Origin: an uncultured bacterium
Lineage (GTDB): Bacteria; Patescibacteriota; Minisyncoccia; Phycocordibacterales; CAIJYI01
DNA length: 13,367 bases
Assembly: GCA_937871115.1 (NCBI GenBank)
Contig: CALMXW010000016.1
Location: forward strand, 1 to 13,367
Reading direction: 5' to 3'
Shown here: positions 1 to 7,405 of the stretch, in pieces
How positions within the stretch are numbered: the first letter of the stretch is position 1
Layout: every line of letters starts with the position of its first letter
Notes under the pieces: generated by a model
Seen by the model: only the letters and a program-made list of their open reading frames with translations
The model's database searches: none
What the model was told of the DNA's origin: nothing
Position numbers and translations under genes: made by a program

Positions 1-51
1 GTGACCACTTGTTGTGTCCTGACATAATACTTTTTTAACACAAGAGGATTT

Positions 52-1074
52 TTACAGCAACCGGCCTTGCGCATCCTCTGGGAGTTCGAAGCCGAGGTGC
101 TCATACGCCTTTTTTGTCACCACTCTCCCACGCGGAGTGCGCTCGAGCATGCCGGTCTGGATGAGGTACGGCTCATACACTTCTTCCACGGTGCCCTCTT
201 CTTCTGAAAGGGAGGTGGCGATGGTGGAAATACCCACCGGACCGCCACTGAAATTTTGGATAATAGCAGAGAGCATTTTCCTGTCGGCCGAGGTGAGTCC
301 CGCTTCGTCTATTTCTAAAAGAGAAAGCGCTCTGTGCACAGTGTCACGAGAGAGGGGGAGTTTGTGTACCTGGGCGTAATCACGAGCGCGTTTTAAAAGG
401 TAGTTTGCGGTGCGTGGGGTAAAGCGACTTCGTTGCGCGATTTCTATTGCCGCCTCACGATCAAGGTCAACGCCGAGAATTTTTGCTGAGCGTCGAATGA
501 TATTCTCCATTTCTTCTAATGTATAAAATTCGAGTCGGAAGACACCGCCAGAAAAACGTGAGCGGAGCGGGGAAGAGAGGAGGGCGATGCGTGTAGTGGC
601 AGCAATGAGGGTAAATGCTGGAAGTTCAAGCTGAATCGTGCGTGCCGACGGGCCTTTTCCGAGAATAATATCGAGGGTTCGTGATTCCATGGCGGGGTAG
701 AGTACTTCCTCGATCATTTTGTTGAGTCGGTGAATCTCGTCGATGAAAAGAATATCTCCAGGCGAAAGATTAGTAAGAATAGAAGCGAGGTCGCCGACTT
801 TCTCAATGGCTGGCCCCGAGGTGATTTTGATTTGTTTGCGGGTTTCTTTTGCAATCAGGTGGGCGAGGGTGGTTTTCCCAAGCCCTGGTGGCCCGTAAAA
901 AAGGATGTGCTCAGGCGGTTCGGAGCGCTCTTCCGAAGCCTGAAGAAGGACAGAAAGGTTCTCTTTTATATGTTTTTGGCCCACATACTCATCCCAGCTT
1001 CCGGGTCGAAGCGTTTGGTCGAGCCCAGATGAGACCTCTGGCGCGGGAAGATGTGAGGGGAGGTTGCTTGACAT
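52..1074 (-). CDS. ruvB: Holliday junction branch migration ATPase RuvB
   Basis: RuvB is the hexameric motor that drives Holliday junction branch migration with RuvA before RuvC cleavage. The 340-residue product has the normal family length. Visible motifs are the Walker A GPPGLGKT (61-68), Walker B LFIDEIH (109-115), sensor 1 AATTR (158-162), the SPLRSRF segment with arginine-finger candidates (168-174), sensor 2 FTPRTAN (218-224) and a C-terminal winged helix with GGPVG (277-281) and EPYLIQTG (301-308). The ATG start keeps a standard N-terminus and the LRPGSWDEYVGQ block (22-33). No Shine-Dalgarno is visible; a TATAAG hexamer lies 7 bases before the ATG. ruvA and ruvC are not in the window, so the gene stands apart from the usual ruvCAB cluster. 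Family assignment is certain; interaction partners are inferred. Confidence 0.98.
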   Translation of the reverse strand: MSSNLPSHLPAPEVSSGLDQTLRPGSWDEYVGQKHIKENLSVLLQASEERSEPPEHILFYGPPGLGKTTLAHLIAKETRKQIKITSGPAIEKVGDLASILTNLSPGDILFIDEIHRLNKMIEEVLYPAMESRTLDIILGKGPSARTIQLELPAFTLIAATTRIALLSSPLRSRFSGGVFRLEFYTLEEMENIIRRSAKILGVDLDREAAIEIAQRSRFTPRTANYLLKRARDYAQVHKLPLSRDTVHRALSLLEIDEAGLTSADRKMLSAIIQNFSGGPVGISTIATSLSEEEGTVEEVYEPYLIQTGMLERTPRGRVVTKKAYEHLGFELPEDAQGRLL

Positions 1075-1081
1075 TATTTTG

Positions 1082-1087
1082 CTTATA
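1082..1087 (-). promoter_or_regulatory. Proximal -10 hexamer of ruvB
   Basis: The minus strand reads TATAAG, five of six matches to TATAAT, followed by 7 bases and the ruvB ATG. Transcription from it would start at or next to the start codon and give a leaderless mRNA. No good -35 hexamer is seen 17 bases upstream. Confidence 0.4.
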
Positions 1088-1124
1088 TGATAAGTTAAGA
1101 GTACGAACTTTCCTGTTCTTCTAC

Positions 1125-1133
1125 ATTATAGCA
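1125..1133 (-). promoter_or_regulatory. Distal extended -10 promoter of ruvB
   Basis: The minus strand reads TGCTATAAT, a perfect -10 hexamer with the TGn extension. This type of promoter can work with a poor -35; the best -35 candidate here is TTATCG, 18 bases upstream. The start would fall near 1118 and leave a leader of about 44 bases before ruvB. The upstream part of this promoter overlaps the outer arm of the structured element next to it. Confidence 0.55.
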
Positions 1134-1137
1134 AAAC

Positions 1138-1316
1138 AAAAACCGCACCGATAATACCTTGGCAATCGGGCATTTCAATGCTTCCGGGTTTTTCCCGAGG
1201 GCATTGGGGTCTTTACCTCGTGTGAAGTACGCTGATGTTCCTTAGGGAAAAACTTAACTTTTTGTGCCGATACCAAAATCAAAGAGGATTGCCGAGGTAT
1301 TAGTGTTGCGGTTTCT
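1138..1316 (+). ncRNA. Candidate structured RNA closed by 28-nt inverted arms
   Basis: Bases 1140-1167 and 1287-1314 form a closing stem. Of 28 positions, 24 are Watson-Crick and 2 are G·U when read on the plus strand. Inside lies a strong hairpin: arms 1176-1188 and 1194-1206, loop of five T. It is followed directly by a small hairpin: arms 1207-1210 and 1215-1218, loop CTTT. Five G·U pairs fit plus-strand RNA, whereas the minus strand would have one G·U and five A·C mismatches. Against this, the minus strand has TATAAG exactly 7 bases before the first arm and a U-rich run after the second, so the strand is not settled. I see no tmRNA, RNase P or SRP RNA signature. The length is near that of 6S RNA, but the fold is branched rather than one rod. 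A small inverted-repeat mobile element (MITE) is the main alternative. Confidence 0.5.
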
Positions 1317-1327
1317 CTCTCCTTATA

Positions 1328-1355
1328 TTTGCATACTACCGTGCAAAAATTTTTT
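1328..1355 (+). terminator. Weak possible terminator after the structured RNA
   Basis: TTTGCA (1328-1333) and TGCAAA (1342-1347) can form a 6-bp stem with an 8-base loop. Two A and then six T (1350-1355) follow. The T run lies on the plus-strand side only. The stem has just two G-C pairs, so this is a weak call. It would suit a plus-strand transcript of the neighbouring element. Confidence 0.3.
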
Positions 1356-1383
1356 GTATAGGGAAAACTTTTTCTAAAAAATT

Positions 1384-3060
1384 TTATCGCTCTCCTGTCA
1401 TGTCGACGACGCGATAGAGCTCTTCAAGAGATGTTGTTCCCTTGAGTACTTTGAGTACTCCATCTTCCCGCATATCTATAATCCCTTGGTTTCGGGATAT
1501 TTTTTTTATTTCACGATCGCTTGGGTTTTGGTCGAGCACGCCTTCTATAGCAGAGTCGACTAAGATACCCTCGTAGATACCAATCTGTCCTTTGTATCCA
1601 GTACCGTTGCATTCCTCACAGGCTCCCGGTTTCCAGAGTGTCCCGGTATTCTTTACGCGTCGGGCCACAATACCGGCAAGAACGTCGTCAATAACTCTTT
1701 TTTCCTCGGGGGTTTGTGGTGTTTCTTTTTTGCAGTGAGTACAAAGAATACGGATGAGGCGTTGAGCCATGGCGATATTAATAGCAGACGCAATAATTTT
1801 TGGATTGACCCCAAGGCCGATCAAACGTGGTATCGCCCCGGCCGCATTGTTGGTGTGCAGAGTAGAGAATACCAGGTGTCCGGTGAGGGAGGCGTCTATT
1901 GCGGTGCGAGCGGTCTCTGCGTCTCGGATCTCACCCACCATGATGATGTCCGGGTCTTGGCGGAGAGCAGACTTGAGTCCGGTGAAAAATGTGTAGCCTT
2001 TCTTTTCATCTGTCTGTGTTTGCACCACACCCGGGATGTGATATTCGATTGGATTTTCAATGGTGATGATTTTGAGTTCTGGCGTGTACATCTTTTTCAT
2101 AAAGGCGTACAAGCTGGTCGTTTTTCCTGAGCCGGTCGGACCCGTGGTGAGGATCATGCCGTTTGGCTTGTCGAGCTGGCGCAAAAGGATTTCGTTGAGC
2201 ATCGGGTCTATGCCGAGATCTTCGAATGGAATGTTGATGATCTTTGGATTGAGTACTCGGAGCACCACCGACTCGCCATAGGTACCAGGAAGGACTGAGG
2301 AGCGGATTTCCACTTCACTTTCTCCGATCTTCACACTGAAGCGGCCGTCTTGAGCGATGTCGGTAACATTGAGCTTCATTCCCGAGACGAGTTTCATGCG
2401 GGAAAGAATGAGGCGGTAGGTACGTTGGTCGAAGAAAGTAATATCATGAAGTACTCCATCGAGGCGGACACGGAGCCTGGCCCGCGCCTCCTCGGGCTCG
2501 AGGTGAATATCTGAAGCGTCGGTCGACATTGCTCCGGCGAGTACAACCTCGAGAATTCGGGACATTTGGTGGGACTGCTCAATGCCGGCCTGGATTTCTT
2601 CAATGATCTTTGTGATATCTTGGAAGGTATGAATGCGGTCAATAAAATAGGCGATATCTTCGTTTGAAATTTCAAGCACTCCCGCTTTTTCTCCGCGTAC
2701 AAAAGAAAGGTCGCTATACCGTGACCACACACGCTCAAGGCTCGCCATGGAGGTAATAAATACAACAATAGCAAATCCTTGCCGCTCAAGGTCGGTGATG
2801 GCGAACTTCGTTTCTTCTTTTTGTGGTGAGTGTACGGCGAGGTACAGTTTTTTTTCAACAAGGTGGAAGGGGGCAATGAGTGCGTGTCGTGCAGTGTCTT
2901 CGGGAATGACACGCAGAGCCTCGGCGTCTATTGCTGTCACGGAGAGATCGATATAAGAGACACCGTATTTTTCGGAGAGCATTTTTGCAAGATCTTCTTC
3001 TTCGCGTCGACGAAATTCGTCGATTTTTTTATTCTGTTTATCTTCGTCAAAATGTGGCAT
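1384..3060 (-). CDS. pilB: PilB/GspE-family pilus or type II secretion assembly ATPase
   Basis: This hexameric cytoplasmic ATPase powers assembly of type IV pilus or related filaments at the inner membrane. Counted from the chosen ATG, the 558 residues show an N-terminal MshEN-like domain (about 20-120), then the motor: Walker A GPTGSGKT (307-314), Asp box TIENPIEY (333-340), Walker B DIIMVGE (371-377) followed by IRDAET, and a His box TGHLVFSTLHTNN (393-405). Two CxxC pairs, CTHC (440-443) and CEEC (481-484), form the usual zinc-binding tetracysteine. An in-frame TTG at 3097-3099 would add 13 residues, but the ATG is preferred because a promoter ends just upstream. No other pilus genes are in view, so PilB versus GspE cannot be decided; type IV pili are common in Patescibacteria, which favours PilB. 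It is divergent from tsaE. Confidence 0.9.
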   Translation of the reverse strand: MPHFDEDKQNKKIDEFRRREEEDLAKMLSEKYGVSYIDLSVTAIDAEALRVIPEDTARHALIAPFHLVEKKLYLAVHSPQKEETKFAITDLERQGFAIVVFITSMASLERVWSRYSDLSFVRGEKAGVLEISNEDIAYFIDRIHTFQDITKIIEEIQAGIEQSHQMSRILEVVLAGAMSTDASDIHLEPEEARARLRVRLDGVLHDITFFDQRTYRLILSRMKLVSGMKLNVTDIAQDGRFSVKIGESEVEIRSSVLPGTYGESVVLRVLNPKIINIPFEDLGIDPMLNEILLRQLDKPNGMILTTGPTGSGKTTSLYAFMKKMYTPELKIITIENPIEYHIPGVVQTQTDEKKGYTFFTGLKSALRQDPDIIMVGEIRDAETARTAIDASLTGHLVFSTLHTNNAAGAIPRLIGLGVNPKIIASAINIAMAQRLIRILCTHCKKETPQTPEEKRVIDDVLAGIVARRVKNTGTLWKPGACEECNGTGYKGQIGIYEGILVDSAIEGVLDQNPSDREIKKISRNQGIIDMREDGVLKVLKGTTSLEELYRVVDMTGER

Positions 3061-3070
3061 GTTACTGACT

Positions 3071-3099
3071 ATGATACCCCCCTTGCCTTGCGAAAACAA
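3071..3099 (-). promoter_or_regulatory. pilB promoter, giving a near-leaderless mRNA
   Basis: The minus strand has TTGTTT (3094-3099), a 17-base spacer and TATCAT (3071-3076), then 10 bases to the ATG at 3060. Transcription would start about three bases before that ATG. The only purine-rich run, AAGGGGGG, ends 16 bases before the ATG and is too far away to be a Shine-Dalgarno. The promoter lies in a 67-bp divergent gap shared with tsaE. Confidence 0.55.
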
Positions 3100-3113
3100 T
3101 GGAAAAACAGCAA

Positions 3114-3119
3114 TATATT
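3114..3119 (+). promoter_or_regulatory. -10 hexamer before tsaE
   Basis: TATATT is followed by 8 bases and the GTG start of tsaE. A transcript would begin almost at the start codon. The best -35 candidate, TTGCGA (3088-3093), is spaced 20 bases away, so the call rests on the -10 and its position. Confidence 0.35.
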
Positions 3120-3127
3120 AATCACAA

Positions 3128-3601
3128 GTGAAAAAAAGAACACAACCATATATTTCTCAGAGTCTAGAAGATACGCGGAAATTTGCGCAAGAATTTCTCA
3201 TGGGTATTTCTCGTGGTGAAAAAGGGGAGGGCGCTACGGTGGTGGCACTTCAGGGCGACTTGGGTGCAGGGAAAACGGCGTTTGTAAAAGAGATTGCGAA
3301 AATACTCGGCATTAAAGAAACAGTTTCCAGCCCCACGTTTGTTCTCGAGAGAATTTATGAAATTCCTAAAAGTACACGCGAGCAATTTAATTTCTCTCGC
3401 CTTGTGCACATCGATGCGTATCGCCTGAAAGACGAGACGGAGCTTGCTGTTTTGGGTTGGGATAGAATCCTTGTTGATTCAGACACGATGGTATTTCTCG
3501 AGTGGCCAGAGATTGTGCCTCAGGCAGTGCCAGTAAATGCAAAAAACATTTCTTTTCGCATTGTGCGCGAGGGGGTGAGAGAAATTGTGGCAGAAAGCTA
3601 G
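3128..3601 (+). CDS. tsaE: tRNA threonylcarbamoyladenosine (t6A) biosynthesis ATPase TsaE
   Basis: TsaE is the P-loop ATPase that works with TsaB and TsaD to attach threonylcarbamoyl to A37 of ANN-decoding tRNAs, a modification required in most bacteria. The 157-residue product has the usual length and motifs: Walker A GDLGAGKT (43-50), SSPTFVL (67-73), HIDAYRL (94-100) and FLEWPE (123-128). The start is a GTG; an in-frame stop three codons upstream rules out a longer protein. No Shine-Dalgarno is visible. The gene is divergent from pilB and its stop is 20 bases before polA. tsaB and tsaD are not in the window. The tRNA-Lys(UUU) gene about 4.6 kb downstream decodes AAA/AAG and is a natural substrate, but its proximity may be chance. 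Confidence 0.96.
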   Translation: MKKRTQPYISQSLEDTRKFAQEFLMGISRGEKGEGATVVALQGDLGAGKTAFVKEIAKILGIKETVSSPTFVLERIYEIPKSTREQFNFSRLVHIDAYRLKDETELAVLGWDRILVDSDTMVFLEWPEIVPQAVPVNAKNISFRIVREGVREIVAES

Positions 3602-3606
3602 CGTTT

Positions 3607-3615
3607 TGCTATGAT
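3607..3615 (+). promoter_or_regulatory. Extended -10 promoter placing polA on a leaderless mRNA
   Basis: TGCTATGAT is a TGn-extended -10 with five of six matches. Six bases (GAGCAC) separate it from the polA ATG, so the expected start point is the A of the ATG. No Shine-Dalgarno is present. The promoter fills the 20-base gap between tsaE and polA, so polA can be transcribed separately from tsaE. Confidence 0.55.
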
Positions 3616-3621
3616 GAGCAC

Positions 3622-5991
3622 ATGAAAGAGAAAGAAACTTCGAAACATAAGAAGCTCGTGCTGCTCGACATGCACGCCATTTTGCATCGAGGGTACCACG
3701 CTCTCCCGGACTTCACCTCGTCAAAGGGCGAGCCGACGGGGGCGCTGTATGGACTTGTGAATCTTCTCCTCCGTCTCGTGGAAGATTTGAAGCCAGATTA
3801 TGTGGTAGCCGCATACGACCTCCCAGAGCCGACATTTCGTCACGAGCAGTATAAAGAGTATAAAGCTGGTCGTGCCAAGACAGACGACGCTCTCGTGGCG
3901 CAGATTGTTCGGAGTCGCGATGTGCTCGACGCTTTTTCTATTCCATATTACGAGTTGCCTGGCTTTGAAGCAGACGATATTCTCGGTACGGTTGTTCATG
4001 AAATGAAGGGCAAGGAGCATGAGAATGTGGACGTCATCATTGCGTCTGGCGATATGGACACGCTTCAGCTGGTGCGTGATCGGCGTGTGATGGTGTATAC
4101 GCTCAAGAAGGGGATCAACGACACGGTGCTGTATGACGAAGATGCAGTGCGTGCGAGATTTGGTTTTTCTCCTGAGCTTTTGCCGGACTACAAAGGACTT
4201 CGGGGTGATCCTTCCGATAACATCATTGGTATACCGGGTATTGGAGAAAAGACGGCATCTGAAATTATTTCCCACTTTGGTTCGCTTGAAGAAATATACA
4301 AAAAGCTGAAGAAAGATCGCGAAAGTTTTCTGAAAGCCGGAATAAAAGAGCGCATGATTGCAAAGCTCGAGGAAGGGGAAGAAGAGGCGATGTTTTCCAA
4401 AATGCTCGCCACGATCCGCCCCGACGCGCCAATCAACTTTATTCTTCCGAAAAAAGAGTGGCGCGAAGAAGCCACGTTTGAAAATATCGAAAAGATTTTT
4501 GGCGAGCTCGGCTTCCGCTCTATTTACGAACGAACACGGAAGCTTTTTGGAGGTGCGCAGGTTGAGGTTGAAGAAGAAAAAGAAGAGGCACCCGACCCAC
4601 GTGAAGTGAAGATTGCTGGTATCGGACTCTGGCTCCTCCAGTCCGACATCATCCGCCCCACACTCGAAGAAGTACTGCGCTATACCGGAAAGAAAGTTTT
4701 TACAGAAGCAAAGGAAGTTATCGAAGTAGAGCTCAAGGAAAAAGGCCTCGAGGGTGTGTATCGTGATATCGAACTGCCCCTTATTTCTATTATTGATCGC
4801 GCTGAGACACACGGCATATTAATAGACAAAGCGCACTTTGAAAAACTTTCACTCGAGTATCACGAAAAACTTTCTGGTATTGAAAAGAAAATTTGGGAGC
4901 TTGCTGGCGGAGAGTTTAATATTAATTCGCCGAAACAGCTCGGTGAAATACTTTTCGACAAACTTCTCCTCAGTGTGAAGGGGTTGAAAAAGACCGAGGG
5001 CGGCGCGCGCTCTACCCGCGAGTCGGAGCTCCTCAAGCTCAAGGGGCAGCATCCGATTATTGATGAAATCCTCTCTCATCGTGAAATTCAGAAAGTGCTT
5101 TCTACCTATATTGATGTGATACCGGCACTTGCGGATGGAGAGGGGCGGCTCCACACAAGCCTCAACCAGACGGGCACCACAACCGGGCGTATGTCTTCGA
5201 CGAATCCCAACCTTCAAAATATTCCTGTGCGCGATGGGGCAGGCGCAGAGATTCGCAAAGGCTTTGTCGCGAGCCCGGGGTGCGTGTTTGCCACCTTCGA
5301 CTATTCGCAGATAGAGATGCGGGCACTCGCCGAACTCTCAGGAGATGAAAAATTGCGAGCGGTGTTTCAAAATGGAGAAGACGTGCACTCCGCGGTAGCT
5401 TCCCACGTTTTTGGTGTGGCTCCTGAAGAAGTAAATAAAGAGATGCGCCGCAAAGCGAAGGTAATCAACTTCGGTATTATTTACGGCATGGGTGTGAACG
5501 CTCTACGCGCCAACCTCGGTGGTACGCAAAAAGAAGCCCAGGAATTCTACGATAATTATTTTCTCAAATTCCCAACCATCGGTGAGTATTTTGAAAACGT
5601 AAAGAGAGAGGCGCGCAAAAAAGGCTACACGGAGACACTCTTTGGTCGTCGCCGATATTTCCCAGAGATCAAGTCGAGCCTGCCATTTATGCGTGCTGGT
5701 GCGGAGCGTATGGCGATGAACGCACCCCTTCAGGGTACGGCAGCCGACATTGTGAAGCTCGCGATGATAAAAACAGACCAAGAAATACAGTCCGAAAAAA
5801 TGACTGAAAGTATTTTCTTGCTGCTTCAAATTCACGACGAGCTTTTGTTTGAAGTGAAAAAAGAGGCAGTAGAAGTAGCGGTACCACTCCTCAAAAACGC
5901 CATGGAGTCCGCCGCGAAGCTTTCAATTCCACTCGTTGTCAATGCGAGCACAGGGCAAAGCTGGGGCGGACTTATAGGATATGGGAAATAA
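3622..5991 (+). CDS. polA: DNA polymerase I lacking an intact 3'-5' exonuclease domain
   Basis: Pol I fills gaps and removes RNA primers in lagging-strand synthesis and repair. Of 789 residues, about 1-290 form the 5' nuclease. Its acidic metal ligands are all visible: D16, D66, E116/D118/D119 in FEADD, D144/D146 in SGDMD, and D196/D199 in GLRGDPSDN, followed by a helix-hairpin-helix IPGIGEKTA. The C-terminal polymerase has motif A DYSQIEMR (560-567), motif B with R609, K613, F617 and Y621, and motif C HDE (738-740). F617 matches E. coli F762. Only about 75 residues lie between the two domains, with no exonuclease DxE motif, so proofreading is predicted absent. The reading frame is open back to 3502 inside tsaE, but the ATG at 3622 gives the standard N-terminus and follows an extended -10. 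Confidence 0.97.
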   Translation: MKEKETSKHKKLVLLDMHAILHRGYHALPDFTSSKGEPTGALYGLVNLLLRLVEDLKPDYVVAAYDLPEPTFRHEQYKEYKAGRAKTDDALVAQIVRSRDVLDAFSIPYYELPGFEADDILGTVVHEMKGKEHENVDVIIASGDMDTLQLVRDRRVMVYTLKKGINDTVLYDEDAVRARFGFSPELLPDYKGLRGDPSDNIIGIPGIGEKTASEIISHFGSLEEIYKKLKKDRESFLKAGIKERMIAKLEEGEEEAMFSKMLATIRPDAPINFILPKKEWREEATFENIEKIFGELGFRSIYERTRKLFGGAQVEVEEEKEEAPDPREVKIAGIGLWLLQSDIIRPTLEEVLRYTGKKVFTEAKEVIEVELKEKGLEGVYRDIELPLISIIDRAETHGILIDKAHFEKLSLEYHEKLSGIEKKIWELAGGEFNINSPKQLGEILFDKLLLSVKGLKKTEGGARSTRESELLKLKGQHPIIDEILSHREIQKVLSTYIDVIPALADGEGRLHTSLNQTGTTTGRMSSTNPNLQNIPVRDGAGAEIRKGFVASPGCVFATFDYSQIEMRALAELSGDEKLRAVFQNGEDVHSAVASHVFGVAPEEVNKEMRRKAKVINFGIIYGMGVNALRANLGGTQKEAQEFYDNYFLKFPTIGEYFENVKREARKKGYTETLFGRRRYFPEIKSSLPFMRAGAERMAMNAPLQGTAADIVKLAMIKTDQEIQSEKMTESIFLLLQIHDELLFEVKKEAVEVAVPLLKNAMESAAKLSIPLVVNASTGQSWGGLIGYGK

Positions 5992-5994
5992 TAA

Positions 5995-6000
5995 TATATT
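5995..6000 (+). promoter_or_regulatory. -10 hexamer before the orphan gene
   Basis: TATATT is followed by 6 bases and the ATG at 6007, the same spacing as at polA. It starts four bases after the polA stop. A weak -35 candidate, TTATAG (5972-5977), lies 17 bases upstream inside polA. No Shine-Dalgarno is present. Confidence 0.4.
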
Positions 6001-6006
6001 ACTGGA

Positions 6007-7395
6007 ATGTCTGAAAGAATTACAAACCAAGAATATTTTTCCGAGCCCAGAGACATGTCCCCGTTGGGGGAAACCGAAAGTACTCCAATGGAAAAATCAT
6101 CTGCCGAAGCGAGGAGAGCGCTATTCACAGAGAAAAAACTTTCTTCTCTCCCAATCGAAAAATATCTAGAACTCTGGGGAATTGGCAGTCCATATTTTGT
6201 AAGTCACATCACCAGACAAGGTTTTCGAGACCATACTACCAACACTCACCCTGGAGGTGTTGGTGAGTTCTATTCCGGCTTTAAGAATATTTTAGAAAGC
6301 GGAGTTATTGGTTCTCCGTACTATGCAATGGGGCTCAAAGAGCTTTCAAAAGAGGGGGTAAGAAATTTCTTGAGAGAAAATGGTGTTTTAGTGGAGGCAA
6401 ATAAAGAAGAAGCCCTACAAAGATACCGCGAGTTGGTTTCGAAAGAAATTAATGGATACACGAAATTGCCGATTTTTGCAGACAGGGCCAGTGTGCATGT
6501 TGCTGTAGAAGATGTTGCGGATAATATCTATGGAGGAGAAACAGGAAATGAGGTGTTTGTCATTTACCCTGCAGATTTAGTTGCTTCTCAGTTTGCTTTT
6601 TCTTTTAACACCGGAGAGCAGGATAAGGGGTTTGTTAAAAGTGCCGGGAGTCATGTTCATAATGATGTCTTTCTTTGGAAACAAGGAGGTCTAACAACAC
6701 TTGCTGTAAACGCTGGGATAGTCTTTCTCCCAAAAAGCACGCCAGTTGACCCAGAAACAGGATCTCAGTATAAGGCCGTCCTAAATGAAAAAGGAGAAAC
6801 AAAACGGCAGGTGGACGGTGAGAGAGTATCTCAATTTATCAAATGGCTTAATAAAAATAATACAATCAGCTTTGAAGATGAACAGCGTCTCGCTGAAGAC
6901 ATGGCCTCTGTTTTTTGTATTAGTGGAGAATTGTCTAAAAAAATTGCAGAAAAATTGTTCAGAAATAATGACTCGAACCCCTTTAGTTCCAAAACGGACA
7001 AGGAAGGGAAAGAGGTCTGGGTAAAGAAAAGCGATCAGGAGATACAAGATATTATTAACCTTGAGGAAGATTCAAGCTACCAAAATGCTTTTTGGTTGAA
7101 CCTTTTGTATAAGAGGCCTGAAAATACCATTGAAGCGCAACAATACTGGCAAAGTATTTTTTTAAAAGGTCCACTCAAAGAACCAAAGCATATAGTATTT
7201 TATGATGGAGATCCAACGAATGCGGTTAAGCAATATCTGAAAGATAATAATATTATTCCAAACAAAGAAACCAATAAGCTTTTGGGTTTTGACGAAAACG
7301 AAATTGTTGATAGAAAAAAAGATCTGCGGGCGTCAGAAGGATTTGATCAAATAGATCAGATGACCAAAGAGATATTAGACGAAATATATCCATAA
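6007..7395 (+). CDS. Hypothetical protein, unrecognised, possibly acquired
   Basis: I do not recognise this 462-residue protein. It has no signal peptide or membrane segment and looks soluble and cytoplasmic, with a polar, probably disordered N-terminus (1-45). The first half is histidine-rich: H67, H76, H81, H164, and the HVH pair H216/H218. Other notable segments are THPGGVGEFYSGF (80-92), EVFVIYPADLVASQF (182-196), AGIVFLPKSTPVDPETGSQY (236-255) and HIVFYDGDP (395-403). The only cysteine is C304. Its codons (many AAA, GAA, AAT, ATT) are more A+T-rich than those of polA or holA on either side, which suggests a different history. It lies 15 bases after polA and 10 bases before holA on the same strand. 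A nucleic-acid or ADP-ribose enzyme is conceivable, but no catalytic motif is clear enough to name one. Confidence 0.85.
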   Translation: MSERITNQEYFSEPRDMSPLGETESTPMEKSSAEARRALFTEKKLSSLPIEKYLELWGIGSPYFVSHITRQGFRDHTTNTHPGGVGEFYSGFKNILESGVIGSPYYAMGLKELSKEGVRNFLRENGVLVEANKEEALQRYRELVSKEINGYTKLPIFADRASVHVAVEDVADNIYGGETGNEVFVIYPADLVASQFAFSFNTGEQDKGFVKSAGSHVHNDVFLWKQGGLTTLAVNAGIVFLPKSTPVDPETGSQYKAVLNEKGETKRQVDGERVSQFIKWLNKNNTISFEDEQRLAEDMASVFCISGELSKKIAEKLFRNNDSNPFSSKTDKEGKEVWVKKSDQEIQDIINLEEDSSYQNAFWLNLLYKRPENTIEAQQYWQSIFLKGPLKEPKHIVFYDGDPTNAVKQYLKDNNIIPNKETNKLLGFDENEIVDRKKDLRASEGFDQIDQMTKEILDEIYP

Positions 7396-7405
7396 AGTAT
7401 CCCCA

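Noticed and set aside
12..43. Inverted repeat TTGTGT / ACACAA downstream of ruvB as a terminator
   Set aside because: The stem is only 6 bp, the loop is 20 bases, and the T run lies inside the loop. I see no gene or firm signal in bases 1-51.
1138..1316. tmRNA, RNase P RNA, SRP RNA or retron msr-msd as the identity of the structured element
   Set aside because: There is no tRNA-like T arm or CCA end, no RNase P core text, no SRP GGAAGCA-type loop, and no reverse transcriptase gene nearby.
3502..3621. A longer polA starting inside tsaE
   Set aside because: The frame is open there, but the extra 40 residues match no Pol I N-terminus, and the ATG at 3622 follows an extended -10.
3721..4812. 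A 363-codon open frame on the minus strand
   Set aside because: It lies wholly inside polA, and its translation is low-complexity and Phe/His/Arg-rich with no domain pattern.
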